Shown: positions 22,220 to 33,887, counted from the first letter of the stretch. The stretch is 64,000 nucleotides of DNA from Earliella scabrosa (GCA_022605405.1 JABYQQ010000002.1:1364001-1428000); one strand, 5' to 3'. The notes: a model not told the origin generated them from the letters alone. Numbers and translations are program-made.

Positions 22220-23905
22220 ATGTCTGACTCCACGTTTGCGACGGAATTCTGGAGCTCGTGAGTCGGATGCAATGTGCGACGTATTAGCACCCGGGGCTGA
22301 TTGGAGTTGCAGTACTGTTGCCAATTACTGCGGGCTGGCAGCCACGAGTGGGTCCTATCTGAGCTGCAACCATTCCAACTCCTATTCAAAGGCTACGCAC
22401 AGCAATCCTCGTGTATGAATACCTGCTCAAGTTTCCTGACGAGGTGGAATTGTTCTGGAAAAGAAAATGGACTGGCGCGTCGGTCCTGTTCTTCACGAAT
22501 AGGTCCATCGCACTTCTTCACCAGGTCCTCGCCAATGTGAATGTCCTTGTTCTCACAAAAGAGGTACGTGATCCGTATGGGTTAGATCTCCGACTTGCAC
22601 CTGACGAAACAGCTCAGAGGTACATTTTCAAGCTACCGAGACAGATACTTTGGTGTATGACCGTCGTGATCTCCTTCTAGTTGCCAGGCGTACGTGAAGA
22701 CAGATATCATAATTGACCTCCTGCAATATGTTCCTTGGGCGGGTGAGTTGATATCCAAGCCCTCCGCCATGTACGAACTAACCATAGAGGCAGGATTCGC
22801 CGCACTCCGTGCATACGCACTAAGCTTCAACTATGGTATCTCGGGGCTTATCCTCGCTCTGTCCATGGTCCCAATCGCTGGGGTTGGTGTACGTACAAGG
22901 ATCCATGATATTATTGTGCAATATCTGACTCTATCCAGTGGCAGTCGGCGATGTACGACAACCAAGGCGTGGTCATACCGGAACTAGGATGCCTGACTCT
23001 GAGCTTAGCGAGTACTCAGGTTGCAGTGAGGTGCGTACAATCTCTCCACCATTCCATTTGGATAACGCTTTACGATCAAACTACTCATAGGGGTGCGTTC
23101 AGTGACACTCGTATACGATCCATACGGAGCCTTCCGTTGACGCGTCTCCGCTAGTCACTATTGCAACTCGATCGGCTCTCATCCTTGCCGACCTCATGGC
23201 GATCTGCGTGACTTGGTTAGCCCTGCACAGACAATACAATGGGATACTAGGAAAGCACACGCTCCAGTACATCCTGATGCGAGACGGTCAGTTTTGTATG
23301 CTCACCATGCCTACTGCACCATCTGACGATACGGCCTGATCAACACAGGTACTGTTCAGTTCACGTGGGTCATGACTTGGATCGCTGTCAGCACATCGAC
23401 CCACCCGTCTCGTTTTCACAGCGTATTGCTCGTTCTGAACACGCTTTACCTAGTGTTTGGTGTGCTTTCGGCAAGTCTTGCTTGCGCTGTAAGTACGTAG
23501 CATCGCATACTGACAGTGTATCTCAGATGACGAACACAGACGGACTTCAGTACACGAGCTACGTGCTAATATTCACCGAGCCGTGGGTGCCGATTCCAGA
23601 TGTCCAGACAGTGACGGCCCAATAACACCCGTCTCCCCAACAGAGCCACTGCCATTCTCATGTCACGGTTCATGCTCAACCTTCAAGCCGTCGATAAGCG
23701 GAATCGTGACCACAACTCGACGCTGGGCGAGATTGGGAGCCAGGGCCGAAGTGACTCCCTCGTTTTCCAACGCGTGGTTGGTTCGCTCAGGATGCGTATG
23801 ACTGATGACGATGAAGAGGACGATCACACTGGCAGTGTGGGGCCAGCGGGAGAGCAACGCCCCTCCGACGCCGCAGGGGAGCCCAATGGGGTCGGGGAAG
23901 AATAG
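22220..23905 (+). CDS. DUF6533 membrane protein D5, plus strand, complete model
   Basis: Multi-helix membrane protein of unknown role, the clearest model in the array. Proposed exons: 22220-22257, 22313-22351, 22392-22563, 22618-22619 (AG), 22681-22742, 22794-22888, 22939-23030, 23091-23092 (GG), 23155-23286, 23349-23364, 23422-23470, 23527-23582 and 23644-23905. They sum to 1017 nt, an open frame of 338 aa. Motifs in order are NYCGLAA, FPDEVELFWKRKWTGASVLFF, LLQYVPWA, FAALRAYALSFN, ELGCLTLSLAS, ADLMAICVTW, VLLVLNTLYLVFGVLS, LIFTEP and SRFMLNLQAVDKRNRDH. The tail is acidic and hydrophilic. The donor after the LNTLYLVFGVLS exon is either GC (gcaagt) or a GTAAGT 18 nt later; both keep frame. 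Unlike D1-D4 and D6-D8 it is on the plus strand, and its second 2-nt exon is GG rather than AT. Confidence 0.82.
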
Positions 23906-24242
23906 AATCGGCGAATTGGATCATGATGGCATGTCAACATGTGCGTGGTCGGTATACGATGGAGTCTAGATGAAAGTACGCAAGAAATGTGCGGACCCGA
24001 ACCTACCAGGTTGAAACCCTGGTCCCCTTTCGGCGTTGGAGCTAGCTCAAACAATCAAGTAATTGTCCATGTTCGTCATAGACATCGATTTGAATCGGGG
24101 CAGTCAGCAGTGCTCGCCGGAGTAGCGTAACATCATTACTAGCATATGCAGTGAGAGCAGATTAGTGCAGTCATGTGGTACATCCCGCCCTGGATGAACT
24201 GTGGTTGACAAGACGAGTTGATACTGGCGGGTATACTTGCCG
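23906..24242. other. Convergent 3' region and left end of the duplicated unit
   Basis: D5 and the minus-strand ~255-aa gene end toward each other here. Similarity with the region after 25837 begins near 24000 (cctaccaggttgaaa), marking the left end of tandem unit A. Confidence 0.55.
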
Positions 24243-25019
24243 CTAGTGTTCCTCGTCACGCGTAGCTTTCGCTCGCTTCCGCACTTCCTCCGCCCTCTCA
24301 TCCAACAGCCACATAGCGTACAACCTATGGCACCTCTTAACCCACTCCGGTATCGTCTTCTGCCTGGCGCCCTCCTCCTCAACGACCTCATAGTCATGCA
24401 CCGCCGAGAACCGCACATCCACCATCCCCTCCTCATCCACCGCGCCCACGCCAAGCTCGTGCCGTCCTCCCGACATGAGCCGCCACGGGTACCCCCAGCG
24501 CGCAACGCGCCTGAAGAAGCCGACGGCATCCTCCGCCATCGTCCACGACAGGAGCAGCGGCTCGCCCTGGGCCGGCCGCCGCTGGACTTCGAACAGCGCG
24601 TTGAGCAGCTGCTGCCCCTTGTGGAACCCGTGCTCGCCGCAGTCGCCCGGGGCGCGTGAGCGGGCGACAATCTGCGCCTCTGCCCGGAGCAGGGTGCTCT
24701 CCAGGAAGATTCGCGCCCACGCCTCCTCCAAGCTCCCGGGTGCGGGCCTGCTGCTCTTGAGAACATCCGGTGTGGTGGTCTGAAGACCCCGCGCGGGCAC
24801 GCGGGCGGAATATACGTCGGCTTCAGGCGAGTGCAGCCTATAGCCGGCGCTGCTCCTCGCGGCAGCAGGAGAGAGGGAGGCGGCGGTTATGGTTGTCTCC
24901 GGGTTGCACGGCGGGTACTTGGCTTCGAGCTGTTGCGCCTTGCGGTATGTACAGGCAGCCGGAGGGACCAGGAGCGTTGCACCGACGAGCAGTGACCGAG
25001 GGATAGCTCTGAAAGCCAT
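24243..25019 (-). CDS. Uncharacterised 258-aa protein, tandem copy A
   Basis: Single-exon frame from ATG 25017-25019 (MAFRAIPRSLLVGATLLVPP) to 24243. The N-terminus has a basic start and one hydrophobic segment, so it may be a membrane anchor or a mitochondrial or secretory signal. The conserved body includes APGSLEEAWARIFLES, HGFHKGQQLLNALFEVQR, LLLSWTM, AVGFFRRVARWGYPWRLMSGG and RFSAVHDYEVVEEEGARQ, and ends with a helical MWLLDERAEEVRKRA. I do not recognise a family. The close paralogue at 26054-26809 preserves the same blocks and an open frame, which suggests selection on the protein. It lies downstream of a MID1-like pseudogene in the same orientation in both units. Confidence 0.7.
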   Translation of the reverse strand: MAFRAIPRSLLVGATLLVPPAACTYRKAQQLEAKYPPCNPETTITAASLSPAAARSSAGYRLHSPEADVYSARVPARGLQTTTPDVLKSSRPAPGSLEEAWARIFLESTLLRAEAQIVARSRAPGDCGEHGFHKGQQLLNALFEVQRRPAQGEPLLLSWTMAEDAVGFFRRVARWGYPWRLMSGGRHELGVGAVDEEGMVDVRFSAVHDYEVVEEEGARQKTIPEWVKRCHRLYAMWLLDERAEEVRKRAKATRDEEH

Positions 25020-25462
25020 GCGTGTAGGTTCAGCAGTATGGAGGGCCTGAGGGAGCAGTAAGGATTAGGATCGTCAGAACAATGATCGCGGAAGCGGTAA
25101 TGAACGTCAACTTGACAACGTTAGACCTACTCAGAATCGACGGTCGAGAGACTGCAAGTGGTTGATCAATGAGGTGGGGATTGTTGAACGTCGGCCATGA
25201 TATATGTATATGAATCAATTCCTTGTGCTTGGTTCGGTCCCGTGAGGGTTCCGACTACACCCGGGCCGCCGGGCGTGCTTGCATGGCTGTGCAGCGCAGA
25301 CCGGACTGACCTATGCATCATGATGACATTGATGAAGCAGATTGTTCTAGGTCTAGCAAAGGGCGGGTAATTGGCCCTCCAGAATCCAAGTAAACCTGGC
25401 GACATATCACTGACGAAAGAAGAATAACGAGATAAGTGCAAACAGCCCCAAATTCAAGTGCC

Positions 25463-25836
25463 TCAATTCATCTCACACATTCTGCGCATGGCCCGTCGTG
25501 CAGCCCAAGAAGATAGGACACGCGCGGTCCACAGATACGGCAGAACTGTCTCGTACTCGGGCGCGAACGTCGGCAGGGCGAGATTCCGCGGGGTCACGCG
25601 CGCTCGCACCTTCTGCAGCGCGGGCAACACGATCTGCGCCTCCGGGTCTGAGCACGCCGATTTCGAGTTCAAGCTTGGGGACGCCTCGCCATAGCGGGAG
25701 AATGATATGGCGCATGGCCAGGTGCGGAACGTAACCGGTTGACCTGGCAGTCCGCGCACGTCACGAGCGGGCTGTAGAGGTCGCGACCGCACGCAGGCGT
25801 CGTGAGCGTGGCTATGAAGTTGCACATAGTGGAGAG
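25463..25836 (-). pseudogene. MID1: Truncated MID1-like pseudogene in unit A
   Basis: Only the C-terminal part of a stretch-activated calcium channel component is present. The order is CGRDLYSPLVTCADC, AISFSRYGEASPS, then VLPALQKVRARVTPRNLALPTFAPEYETVLPYL, and, in another frame, VDRACPIFLGC, the cysteine motif of the MID1 C-terminus. Frame changes after the CADC motif and before VDRACP break the protein. It ends abruptly at the unit A/unit B junction, so it was born truncated. Confidence 0.65.
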
Positions 25837-27653
25837 CCTACATACCAGGTTGAAATCCAGGCCCGCTGTCCGAGTTAGAGCTGCGACTAGTAGCTGAAAC
25901 ATTTATGTAACTGTCCATGTCTGTCATGGACATCAATTTGAATGGGGGTAGTTAGCAACGGGTCGCCGGAGCAGCGTAATGAAAGGAAAATTGTGGTACA
26001 TCCCGCCGTCGAGTTATGGGTGACAAGACGAGTTGGTACCGGCGGGTATACCGCTAGTCACGCGGAGCCTTCGCTCGCTTCCGCACCTCCTCCGCCCTCT
26101 CATCCAACAGCCACATAGCGTACAGCATATGGAACCTCTTGAGCCACTGCGGTGTCGTCTTCTGCCTCGCGCCCTCTTCCTCGACGACTTCATAGTCATG
26201 CACCGCCGAGAAGCGCACGTTCACCATTCCCTCCTCATCCACCGGGCCCACGCCAAGCTCGAACCGCCCTCCCGAAATGAGCCTCCACGGGGACCCCCAA
26301 CGCGCAACACGCCTGAAGAAGCCGACAGCATTCTCCGACATCGTCCACGACAGGAGCAGCGGCTCGCCCTGGGCCGGCGTCCGCTGGACTTCGAACAGCC
26401 CATTGAGCAGCTTCTGGCCCTTGTGAAACCCGTGCTCACCCCAGTCGCCCGGGGAGCGCGAGCGGGAGAGAATCTGCGCCTCCGTCCGCAGCAAGGGGCT
26501 TTCCAGGAAGATGCGCGCCCAGGCTTCCTCCAAGCTCCCGGGTGCGGGGCTGCTACTCTCGAGAACATCCGGTGTGATGGTCTGAAGCCCCCGCGCGGGC
26601 ACGCGGGTGGAACATTCGTCGCCTTCAGGCGAGTGCAGTCTGTATCCGGCGCTACTCCTCCCAGCAGCAGGAGGGAGGGAGGCGGTGATAGTTGTCTCTG
26701 GGTTGCACTTGGCTTCGAGCTGTTGCACCTTGCGATATGTCCAGACAGCCGGAGGGACCAGGAGGGTTACACCGACGAGCAGTGACCGAGGGATAGCTCG
26801 GAGAGACATGCGGGTGTAGTCCACCGGTATGGAGGGCCTAAGGGGGCAGTAAGGATGGAGATAGTCAGAACATTGCGGAAGCGGTAATGAACGTCAACGC
26901 TACACCTACTCAGAATCGACGGTTGAGAGACTGCAAGTGGTTCATCAATGAGGTGGGGATTGTTGAACGTTGGCCACGATATATAGTATGCCGGATTGTG
27001 CTTGGTTCGGTCCCGTTCGGAGGGTTCCGACTACACCCGAGCTGCTTGCATCATCATGACATCGATGATATTTCATGAGGCAGAGTGTTCTAAATCTACC
27101 AAAACGGGGCCTGGCGACAAAGATGAAGAAAGTTATACCTGCAAATAGGACCAAGTCCCTCGATCCATCTTACCCCACATTGTACCAAACTTCCGAATCC
27201 TGCGCAACACCCGTTGTGCCTCCCCGAGCTCCCCATCCTCCCCACTGTCCACATACCCGACGCCATAGCTCTTCGAAGTTCGCAGCAGTGAACTTGGGGA
27301 GCGGGCACCTGAAGCCCAAGAATATCGGACTCGCACGGTCCGCGCGTCTCCAGACACAGCAGAAACGTCTCGTACTCGGGCGCGAACACCGGCAGCGCGG
27401 GATTGCGCGGCGTCGCGCGCGCGCACTTTCTGTAGCACGGCCAACATGACCTGCGCCCCCGGGTCTGAGGCCTAGAAGGAGGCGGGGTTCGTGTTTGAGT
27501 CAGGGGGCGCCTCGGCGCAGCGGCGGAACGAGATGGCGCAAAGCCAGGTGCAGTATGCGGTCTGGCAGTCCGCGCACGTCACGAGCGGGCTACAGAGGTC
27601 GCGTCCGCACGCGAGCGTCATGAGCGTGGCGGTGAAGTTAGAGATGGTGGAGA
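25837..27653. repeat. Tandem segmental duplication, unit B
   Basis: Second unit of the direct duplication. It starts with the 3' flank of the ~255-aa gene (ataccaggttgaaatccagg) and extends into the MID1-like sequence to about 27653, beyond which the pseudogene continues without a counterpart in unit A. This shows that unit B contains the ancestral arrangement and unit A is the added copy, or that unit A later lost its right part. Confidence 0.75.
26054..26809 (-). CDS. Uncharacterised 251-aa protein, tandem copy B
   Basis: Single-exon frame from ATG 26807-26809 (MSLRAIPRSLLVGVTLLVPP) to 26054. It is a close paralogue of the 24243-25019 gene, with most blocks identical or conservatively changed, a four-residue gap after QQLEAK, and a shorter C-terminus that ends after RAKAPRD and lacks the DEEH of copy A. 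The hydrophobic N-terminal segment is kept. A GTG five codons upstream is open but is not a likely start. Function is unknown. Confidence 0.7.
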   Translation of the reverse strand: MSLRAIPRSLLVGVTLLVPPAVWTYRKVQQLEAKCNPETTITASLPPAAGRSSAGYRLHSPEGDECSTRVPARGLQTITPDVLESSSPAPGSLEEAWARIFLESPLLRTEAQILSRSRSPGDWGEHGFHKGQKLLNGLFEVQRTPAQGEPLLLSWTMSENAVGFFRRVARWGSPWRLISGGRFELGVGPVDEEGMVNVRFSAVHDYEVVEEEGARQKTTPQWLKRFHMLYAMWLLDERAEEVRKRAKAPRD

Positions 27654-28870
27654 TGGTGCTCTCTGCGATCTCGGATGAGATGATTGCTGCGGTGTGTGCC
27701 CGGGCAGGAGCGGGGGGCGGCGCGAGGGGAGCGGCGTGGGCTACCGAAGGGCAGAACGAGAGGTTATGCACCAGAGGGCAATTGAACGATGCTGGAGAAT
27801 TTGGATTAGTTCGGAATATGAGAGCGCGAGGTACGGTGCAGGATCGATAGAACACAGCGTCACGCTGGGATATACGGACTGTATTCCCTTCGATCACGAG
27901 CGCACACATTGCTGCAACACATCGTCCGTCACTGCCTGGGACCAGGTGCCCGCTCAGTAATGAAGCAAGCATTGATGTACGCACCTGACTTCGTAACAAG
28001 GTTGACCGGCCTGGTGAATGCTAGCTGCCCCGCCTGCCTGTAGTTCGTCTGCGGCGAGAGCCCCCAATAAGCCATTGCCACCTCCACCTTCACGGGTCCC
28101 GCGACCACATCCCTTCACTCTGATCTGTCGAAATGACAGTGACCTCGTCGTTGGCTTGCTGCGCTACGGCGCGAACCGCGCATGTCGTGAGCGGAACACC
28201 ACAGAGCCTTACACTCCTCGACGACGTGGTCATGAACACCAACGTGTAGTTAGACGCATCCGAAGGCTATGGTGGGAACGTCGCGTTCACGGAGGGTAGG
28301 GTGTAGAAGGACGGCTGCTCTCATGGCACGGGAGAGAACGGCGGAGAGAAGATGAGTGTTTGATTCGAAGTTGTGTCGCCCACATGGGGATAGTGGGATT
28401 CAGACGTTGCGTCTTCCTGGACTCAGAGTATTGCCCGGCTGCGCTGAAGAAACTGTTGATACTCACTATGGTCTTGACGAGACGAGTAACCTCCGTTAGA
28501 TCACTGTTAGCTGGCACTGACAGTCTCCCGCCATTCGCGAACAACCCCTGCCAGCTCGCAAACCCCTCCGTTCCCAACTTCACTTCAAATACGTTGATGC
28601 CCATCCACGCTTTCTGGTCCTAGCTGCTCGAGGCTTGTGTCGTCTATCACGAAGAGGCGCGGTGGAATTTGCACATAGCGCGACAGAGACAAAGTGCGGG
28701 CTTGAGCTCGATGGTACACTGAACGTTGGAGGATTTGGGAGATTGGTGTTGAGTGCGAGAACATCGACCGCGAGCAACGAAGACGAGGAGCAGGGATGCA
28801 GGAAGAAGCAAACAGCACTGCTACTCAAAGCACTCGCGAATGCTTGAGTGTGTATGCAGTATACCTAGTT
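27150..28870 (-). pseudogene. MID1: MID1-like stretch-activated calcium channel subunit, broken
   Basis: MID1 is an extracellular, glycosylated regulatory subunit of the fungal plasma-membrane Ca2+ channel. Reading leftward I see a signal-like N-terminus near 28840, FSVPSSSSPHFVSVALCANSTAP, then in a second frame RLFVIDDTSLEQLGPE, then in a third frame VFEVKLGTEGFASWQGLF (28500-28600). Further on are WGLSPQTNYRQAGQLAFTRP (about 28010-28070), FNCPLVHNLSFCPSVAHA and CGRDLCSPLVTCADC (27550-27800), an in-frame TAG near 27472, FAPEYETFLLCLETRGPCESDILGLQVP (27300-27390), and finally YGVGYVDSGEDGELG in another frame. At least four frame changes and one stop are not explained by good splice sites. 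Order and motifs are those of MID1, so the identity is strong and function unlikely. Confidence 0.75.
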
Positions 28871-29335
28871 CAGGCAGCGTCAGGCGATGGTGAGGCAACG
28901 GATGCAACTTGCAAGGCAGTGCGAGGCTATCCCAGGTCCACACTCGCGCCCAAGTGCGCTCGCGTCGCGCGCCAAGTGTCCGTCAACTCGACCTCGACCA
29001 CGATGACCCTTGTATCCATCTTCTACCACTGCTTCAAGCTTCCGTACTCATTGGCCCTCTCGCTGCAGGAGCCCATACACTAGCCCGTTTAGCCTCGCGC
29101 AACCACCAAGACTACCTCCTACTCGAACACCGACCCGTGTTAGTCTCCCCTACAGGCAGACTGTATATATGACCTATGGTGGGGGAGAAGACCATCATAT
29201 AAATCCCGTAGCCACCTCTGCTAGTGTCTGCTTGAGGTCGCCCAGCTCCGCTTCATTGCCCCTCGTCACCCTCCTTCTTTCATGTCAACCGTGGGACTCA
29301 TGCTGGTCGGGCATGCTCATCCGAGGTACCAATGA
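28871..29335. other. Intergenic, no gene seen
   Basis: Lies between the MID1 pseudogene start and the D6 stop. Nothing recognisable. Confidence 0.5.
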
Positions 29336-31220
29336 TTAATGGGTTCTCTCACCATGGGGGCTGGATGTAGACGCCGGTTCTTGCATCTCGACTTCCGACT
29401 GCCCTTGCCGAACAGCGTCCAGGTCGGTGTCTACCCCAAAGTCCTCATAAACGGTGGGTGAGTCCAGCGAGCCAACTACACGGGCGTGGAAGCTGGGCAA
29501 CTGGGAAATGGGCTCCATTTGATCGCCAAGCGTTGTGTCATGGTGAACGTTGCGGTGTTCAACTGCTCGCAGGTTGATCATGAGACGCCATACGAGGCTG
29601 GCCGTCACGCTGTGTTGAATGTGAGCGATGAGCCTATCCGAAAACCTGAGGTTACTAGTGTCGCTACTCACGGTTTGAAGAACAGTATCACATCGCTCGA
29701 CCCTATCACACTGCTCGACCCTACTTCGGTGGTCGGGGAGATCTGCGAAAGCACAGCACCATAGTATCAAACAGCGACATTTAAAGGGGGTGAGCCAAGC
29801 GACCTACCTCGAGGACGCTCAAAATCAAATGCACCGCGTTCAGGACCAGCAGGCACCTACAAGGGGGAGAATCATGAGATATATACCTGACGAATCAGAA
29901 AGTGGTCTCACAGGAATAACATCGTGCCTGTAGAGTCAGTTCGCGATTGAATTACAGCTGGTTGCGAATTTGGTGGCCGAGCGCCCATTTGCACAGCGCA
30001 ATTCGCACACGAAAAAATCGAAAAATCGTGCAGCACAACTTGGGTTCCCTGCTCGAATACATCCCTTCAGCAACATTTAGTACGTAATGACTACCCAGCC
30101 TGACAACATGAGAGCACTGACCATCTCGGAGGACAACGTAGGCGAGAGAATGTTTTCTGGACATGATATGTCTGATGCGTCCCAGTCGGTAGAGCCGGGA
30201 CCATGTCACGTAAATGACGAGTAGGTCGGAAATGATGAAGAACGATCTGGACACAATGAGTGCTGAAAGGAGTCAAGGTTGAAGCACTTGATTCACATCG
30301 GCGTTGGGAACTCACATCTGCAGCTGCTTGTTAGCACCGAACGACACGATGCGTATAGAATGCCTACTCACATGACGCCTGCGCGGGAATTGAGAGAGCT
30401 TGTACCAATGCAGCCCATTCTAGGCATCACCTTTCCTCCGGCAAAGAGTCCGTCGACGACCTGCAGCCCGACATACTGTCAGCAAAGGTAGAATATGATA
30501 TAGTTCTGAGTTCTCGCACAGCTTTCTCAACGGTTGGCACGAAAAGAATCACAAAAATCAGGCCTGCCACGGCGCGATTGGAGCTCAGCGCGTAAGCACG
30601 CAGCACTGAGAAAGCTACTCGCTGGCACGTTTAGGAGATCAGCGCGTTAGAAAAATTGGCAACGGCACGCACCAGACCAGAGAATATATTGGACTGTCTC
30701 GAGGTACAAGCCTACCTTCACGGATGCCACACACCAAGCTCAGCGGTGATTCCGGGTCAGGTGTGCGCAAACACCAAGTGATAGTGAGCCTACCCCTGTG
30801 GTATAATTATCAGCCGATTGATTCCAGAAGTCGGGCACAAGGAGTAACGCACTGATGGCGGTACGACAGAGGTCACGTAGTTGACGGTTGTGGCTAGAAG
30901 GGGGACATATCTGTTCAGGAAGAAGAAAACAGACGTCGCGGTCCATTCCTTTCTCCAGAACAAGTTTACCTCGTCGGAGAAAGTGGCCAGATACTCGTAG
31001 AGCAATATTGCTATGTATGTCTATGTGTCAGAGCTGAAGTAGTGGACGCAACGCGAGACTTGCCGGTGGCTGCATTTCCACACAAGTTCGCGATGAACCT
31101 GCGTTATCCGTGGCCCAGGCCGTTGTCAGCATGCAATTGAGCCTATGCAGGATTATTGGAGTGTACGTACACGGTGTTGTAAAACTCCACTAGAGTGGCT
31201 TCCACGCCATTGTCTGACAT
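29336..31220 (-). pseudogene. DUF6533 membrane protein D6, probably inactive
   Basis: First of the second DUF6533 clade (D6-D8), marked by VWRL/VWRF...HRNVHHDTTLGD in the last exon instead of SRFMLNLQAVD. ATG 31218-31220 opens MSDNGVEATLVEFYNTV; exon 2 has NLCGNAATG with a GC donor (31058-31063); exon 3 has FSDEVNLFWRKEWTATSVFFF (about 30830-31000). The first 2-nt exon here would be GG (30794-30795) instead of AG. The following exon reads ASVKVGLYLETVQYILWS but its start carries about 4 extra nt relative to its sisters, so it joins out of frame. The rest is present: VLRAYALSSNRAVAGL, GLFAGGKVMPRMGCIG, the 2-nt exon AT (30316-30317), SDLLVIYVTW, the 16-nt exon (29912-29927), CLLVLNAVHLILSVL, FFKP and the last exon. 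Confidence 0.6.
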
Positions 31221-32116
31221 GACTGATCGTGTGTGAGGTCGAGGGTGCGCCAAGACTCAAGGGGAAGAGCGATCAGTTCAACCGTGAGTCATCCTGATAA
31301 TATGTGAGTCAAATCGGGATCTCCGGGAACGTGAACGGCTGCTGTTCTATGAGCCTGAGCGGCGACCACATTGGCCATTTCCGAACGAGCCGGGGACAGA
31401 AGGACACAAGCCTGAGACGCGTGGGAGCTGCCTGAACCTTGTCGACTTGTCACCGGTCTCCCGGTCCTACCGGAAGAGAGCCCGTTTGTGACCGGTACAA
31501 GGAGGATGATCCAATGCGCGCGTGCATCGAAGTTTTGCCTGGCCGTTGAACTCAGGGAACGCTATCACAGTTCGAGGAGCCAGGAATAACTCACCATGTA
31601 CATGCTTGGGACACGAGGCCGGACTTCGCGTCTCTTTCAACGTGGTAACCCGCGCCACACGTCCGACGGAGGGAACTCAAACTATACGTAAGGAGTACTG
31701 CGATGCTGTCACCGTACACGCTGAGGTTCATGTGACTGGACGCACCTGAACTAATTTTACACGATTGAGACGCGTTGAGCGCGGTACCGCCGTCAATGTA
31801 GCGGAAGGTTGCCGTGGACTGATTCTTACCTTGCGAGGGGAAGTGTCCCATGATGATTAAATTCGGATCATGGGAGGAGCAATATTGACATTTTGAGTCT
31901 TGTCTTCTGACAGCATACCCTGTGCGGATGGTACCAACCAGCGAAAAATCTTGGTCGTACCTTTGACGCGTTTGCTGCTCATGCTCACTGCACATGAGGG
32001 GCGACTTGAGGTCTTATCATGGATACAGCGATATCCAGCCTATATGTAGAGAAACCCCATCACTGCCACCGGGAGCCCTACACCGACTGAGGATGGGGGG
32101 ATCGCCGCACGATCCT
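31221..32116. other. Intergenic between D6 and D7, no gene recognised
   Basis: About 900 bp. A 134-codon minus-strand frame (31591-31995) has no family motif and no convincing splice context; I do not call it a gene. Confidence 0.45.
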
Positions 32117-33887
32117 TCAACCACTCTCATCGGCCCCAAATGCGGTCCGCGTTGAGGTTAACGTGATCTCTTGTAGTTCGATGGGAGCACGTTTCGCCTG
32201 CCCATGGTCCGCGTCCATCGTGATCTCGTCGTCAACGATAGATGAGCCCAACGAGCCAATGACGCGGGCGTGGAAGGTGAGCGTGCCCAGGTTGTCCTCC
32301 GTGTGATCACGATGTTCTCCTAGCGTTGTGTTATGATGAACATTCCTGCGGTCAACCTCCTGTAAGTCCGTCATAAAACGCCATACGAGGACAGCCGTGA
32401 GTCTGCAAAAGAGATGAGTTGTGGATCGCACGGCGTGAATCTTGACAGTGCCCCTGCATTGTTACTTACGGCTCTACGAACAGTATGACATTGCTCGATC
32501 CCGCAAAGGGAGTCCCAGCGATCTGCAGGGAGAACGGTCTTGGTTAGATGCTCCTCATGATGTATTGAGAAGACATACCGAGAGGACGCTCAATGTCAGG
32601 TGGACTGCATTCAATATCAGTAGGCAGCTGATCAAGGAGAGGACGACGTGAGAACATGGATCTAACGAAACAAGAGCCCGGAATCATAATAAACTCACAT
32701 GAAATATATGGTGCCTGTGCTCATTGGACAGGCTAGTTAACCCGAAGTCAGAGCATTAGTATCTATGAGTACGTACCATCTCGCAATACAATGTATGTGA
32801 GAGAGTGTTTCTTGACCAATTGCCTGTTTCGTCGATACAGCCGGGCCCATGTCGCGTAAATCACCAGTATATCTGCAAGAATGAGAGACACCCGGGACGT
32901 GACGGTTACTGATCAAGGTGTTCATCAGATGGGTTCTCGGAGCTTCTATGAGTGACCCACATCTATGTGTTCCCCGTCAGAATTACTGGATCGGCGCAAG
33001 ATGCATCGCTAGCTCAGACTCACATGATGGCTGTGCGAGCACTCAAGGAGCTAGATCCGATGCAACCTATTCTTGGCAACAACACCCCTCCGACGAACAT
33101 CCCATCGACAACCTGCCGGTGGAGCGAAGCACGCCTTTAAGAGTGCTACCTAGGTGCTCCAGTCCTGGACTCACGTACCGCCTTCGCTATGATCTGCACC
33201 GAGAACAGGACACAGATCAGGCCAGCCACAGCATAGTTAGAGCTCAGTGCGTATGCTCGCAACGCTGAGAAGCCTGTAGCGCTGAAGTTAACCCATACAC
33301 CTAGGACTATGTTTCAAAAATGTACGCACCGGCCCATGGAAAGTATTGAAGCGTTTCGAGATACAATCCTGCCTTGACGTACGCTACACAGCTATGTGCA
33401 GGGATCAGCACGAGCAACCACCCTTAGAGTGGTTAATCTCATGGAATGATCCACACACCTCTACTCAGTCGTCAACGACACGTAAGTCTCAGTCTCAACA
33501 GGTATCACAACGCACCGATGATGGGATTATGGAGCTCAGGTTGTTGACAACGGTAGATAGAAGGGGGACATATCTGTTCAAGAAGAACAGCATTGTCGCG
33601 CCCGTCCATTTGCTCCTCCAGAATGAGTTGACTTCATTCGGAAATGTGATAAGGAAGTCATAGATAATTATCGCTGAATAGGTACGACTGTCAGCATAGG
33701 ACGGGGATTGGAGGGAATATAGCACTTGCACGTTGCTGCGTTTCCACAGATGTTGGCAGTAAACCTGCGATGTCCAGCAACCCACGTCAGTGACAGTGTG
33801 CAGCTGAAGCCCTGATACAGGCCCGGCAGCCACATACACGGTGCTGTAGAGCGCCACAAGGGCAGCGTCTGCGTCTTGGTCTGACAT
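32117..33887 (-). CDS. DUF6533 membrane protein D7
   Basis: Complete member of the D6-D8 clade. ATG 33885-33887 opens MSDQDADAALVALYSTV. Exon 2 (ANICGNAAT) ends at a GC donor, gcaagt (33724-33729). Exon 3 has FPNEVNSFWRSKWTGATMLFF (about 33530-33680). The 2-nt exon AG (33459-33460) joins the VAYVKAGLYLETLQYFPWA exon. Then FSALRAYALSSNYAVAGL, GMFVGGVLLPRIGCIGSSS, the 2-nt exon AT (32961-32962), ADILVIYATWARLYRR, the 16-nt exon (32699-32714), CLLILNAVHLTLSVLS, a SNVILFVEP exon and the last exon VWRFMTDLQEVDRRN, ending at 32117. All junctions I checked keep frame. Confidence 0.78.

Larger units (their letters stand above)
24000..25836. repeat. Tandem segmental duplication, unit A
   Basis: This stretch matches 25837-27653 over its length in the same orientation, including the ~255-aa gene, its upstream region (AATGAGGTGGGGATTGTTGA in both) and the 3' part of a MID1-like pseudogene. 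The copies are clearly diverged, with many substitutions and small indels, so the duplication is not recent. The junction with unit B lies near 25836/25837, where the MID1 similarity stops and the 3' flank of the next copy begins. Confidence 0.8.
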
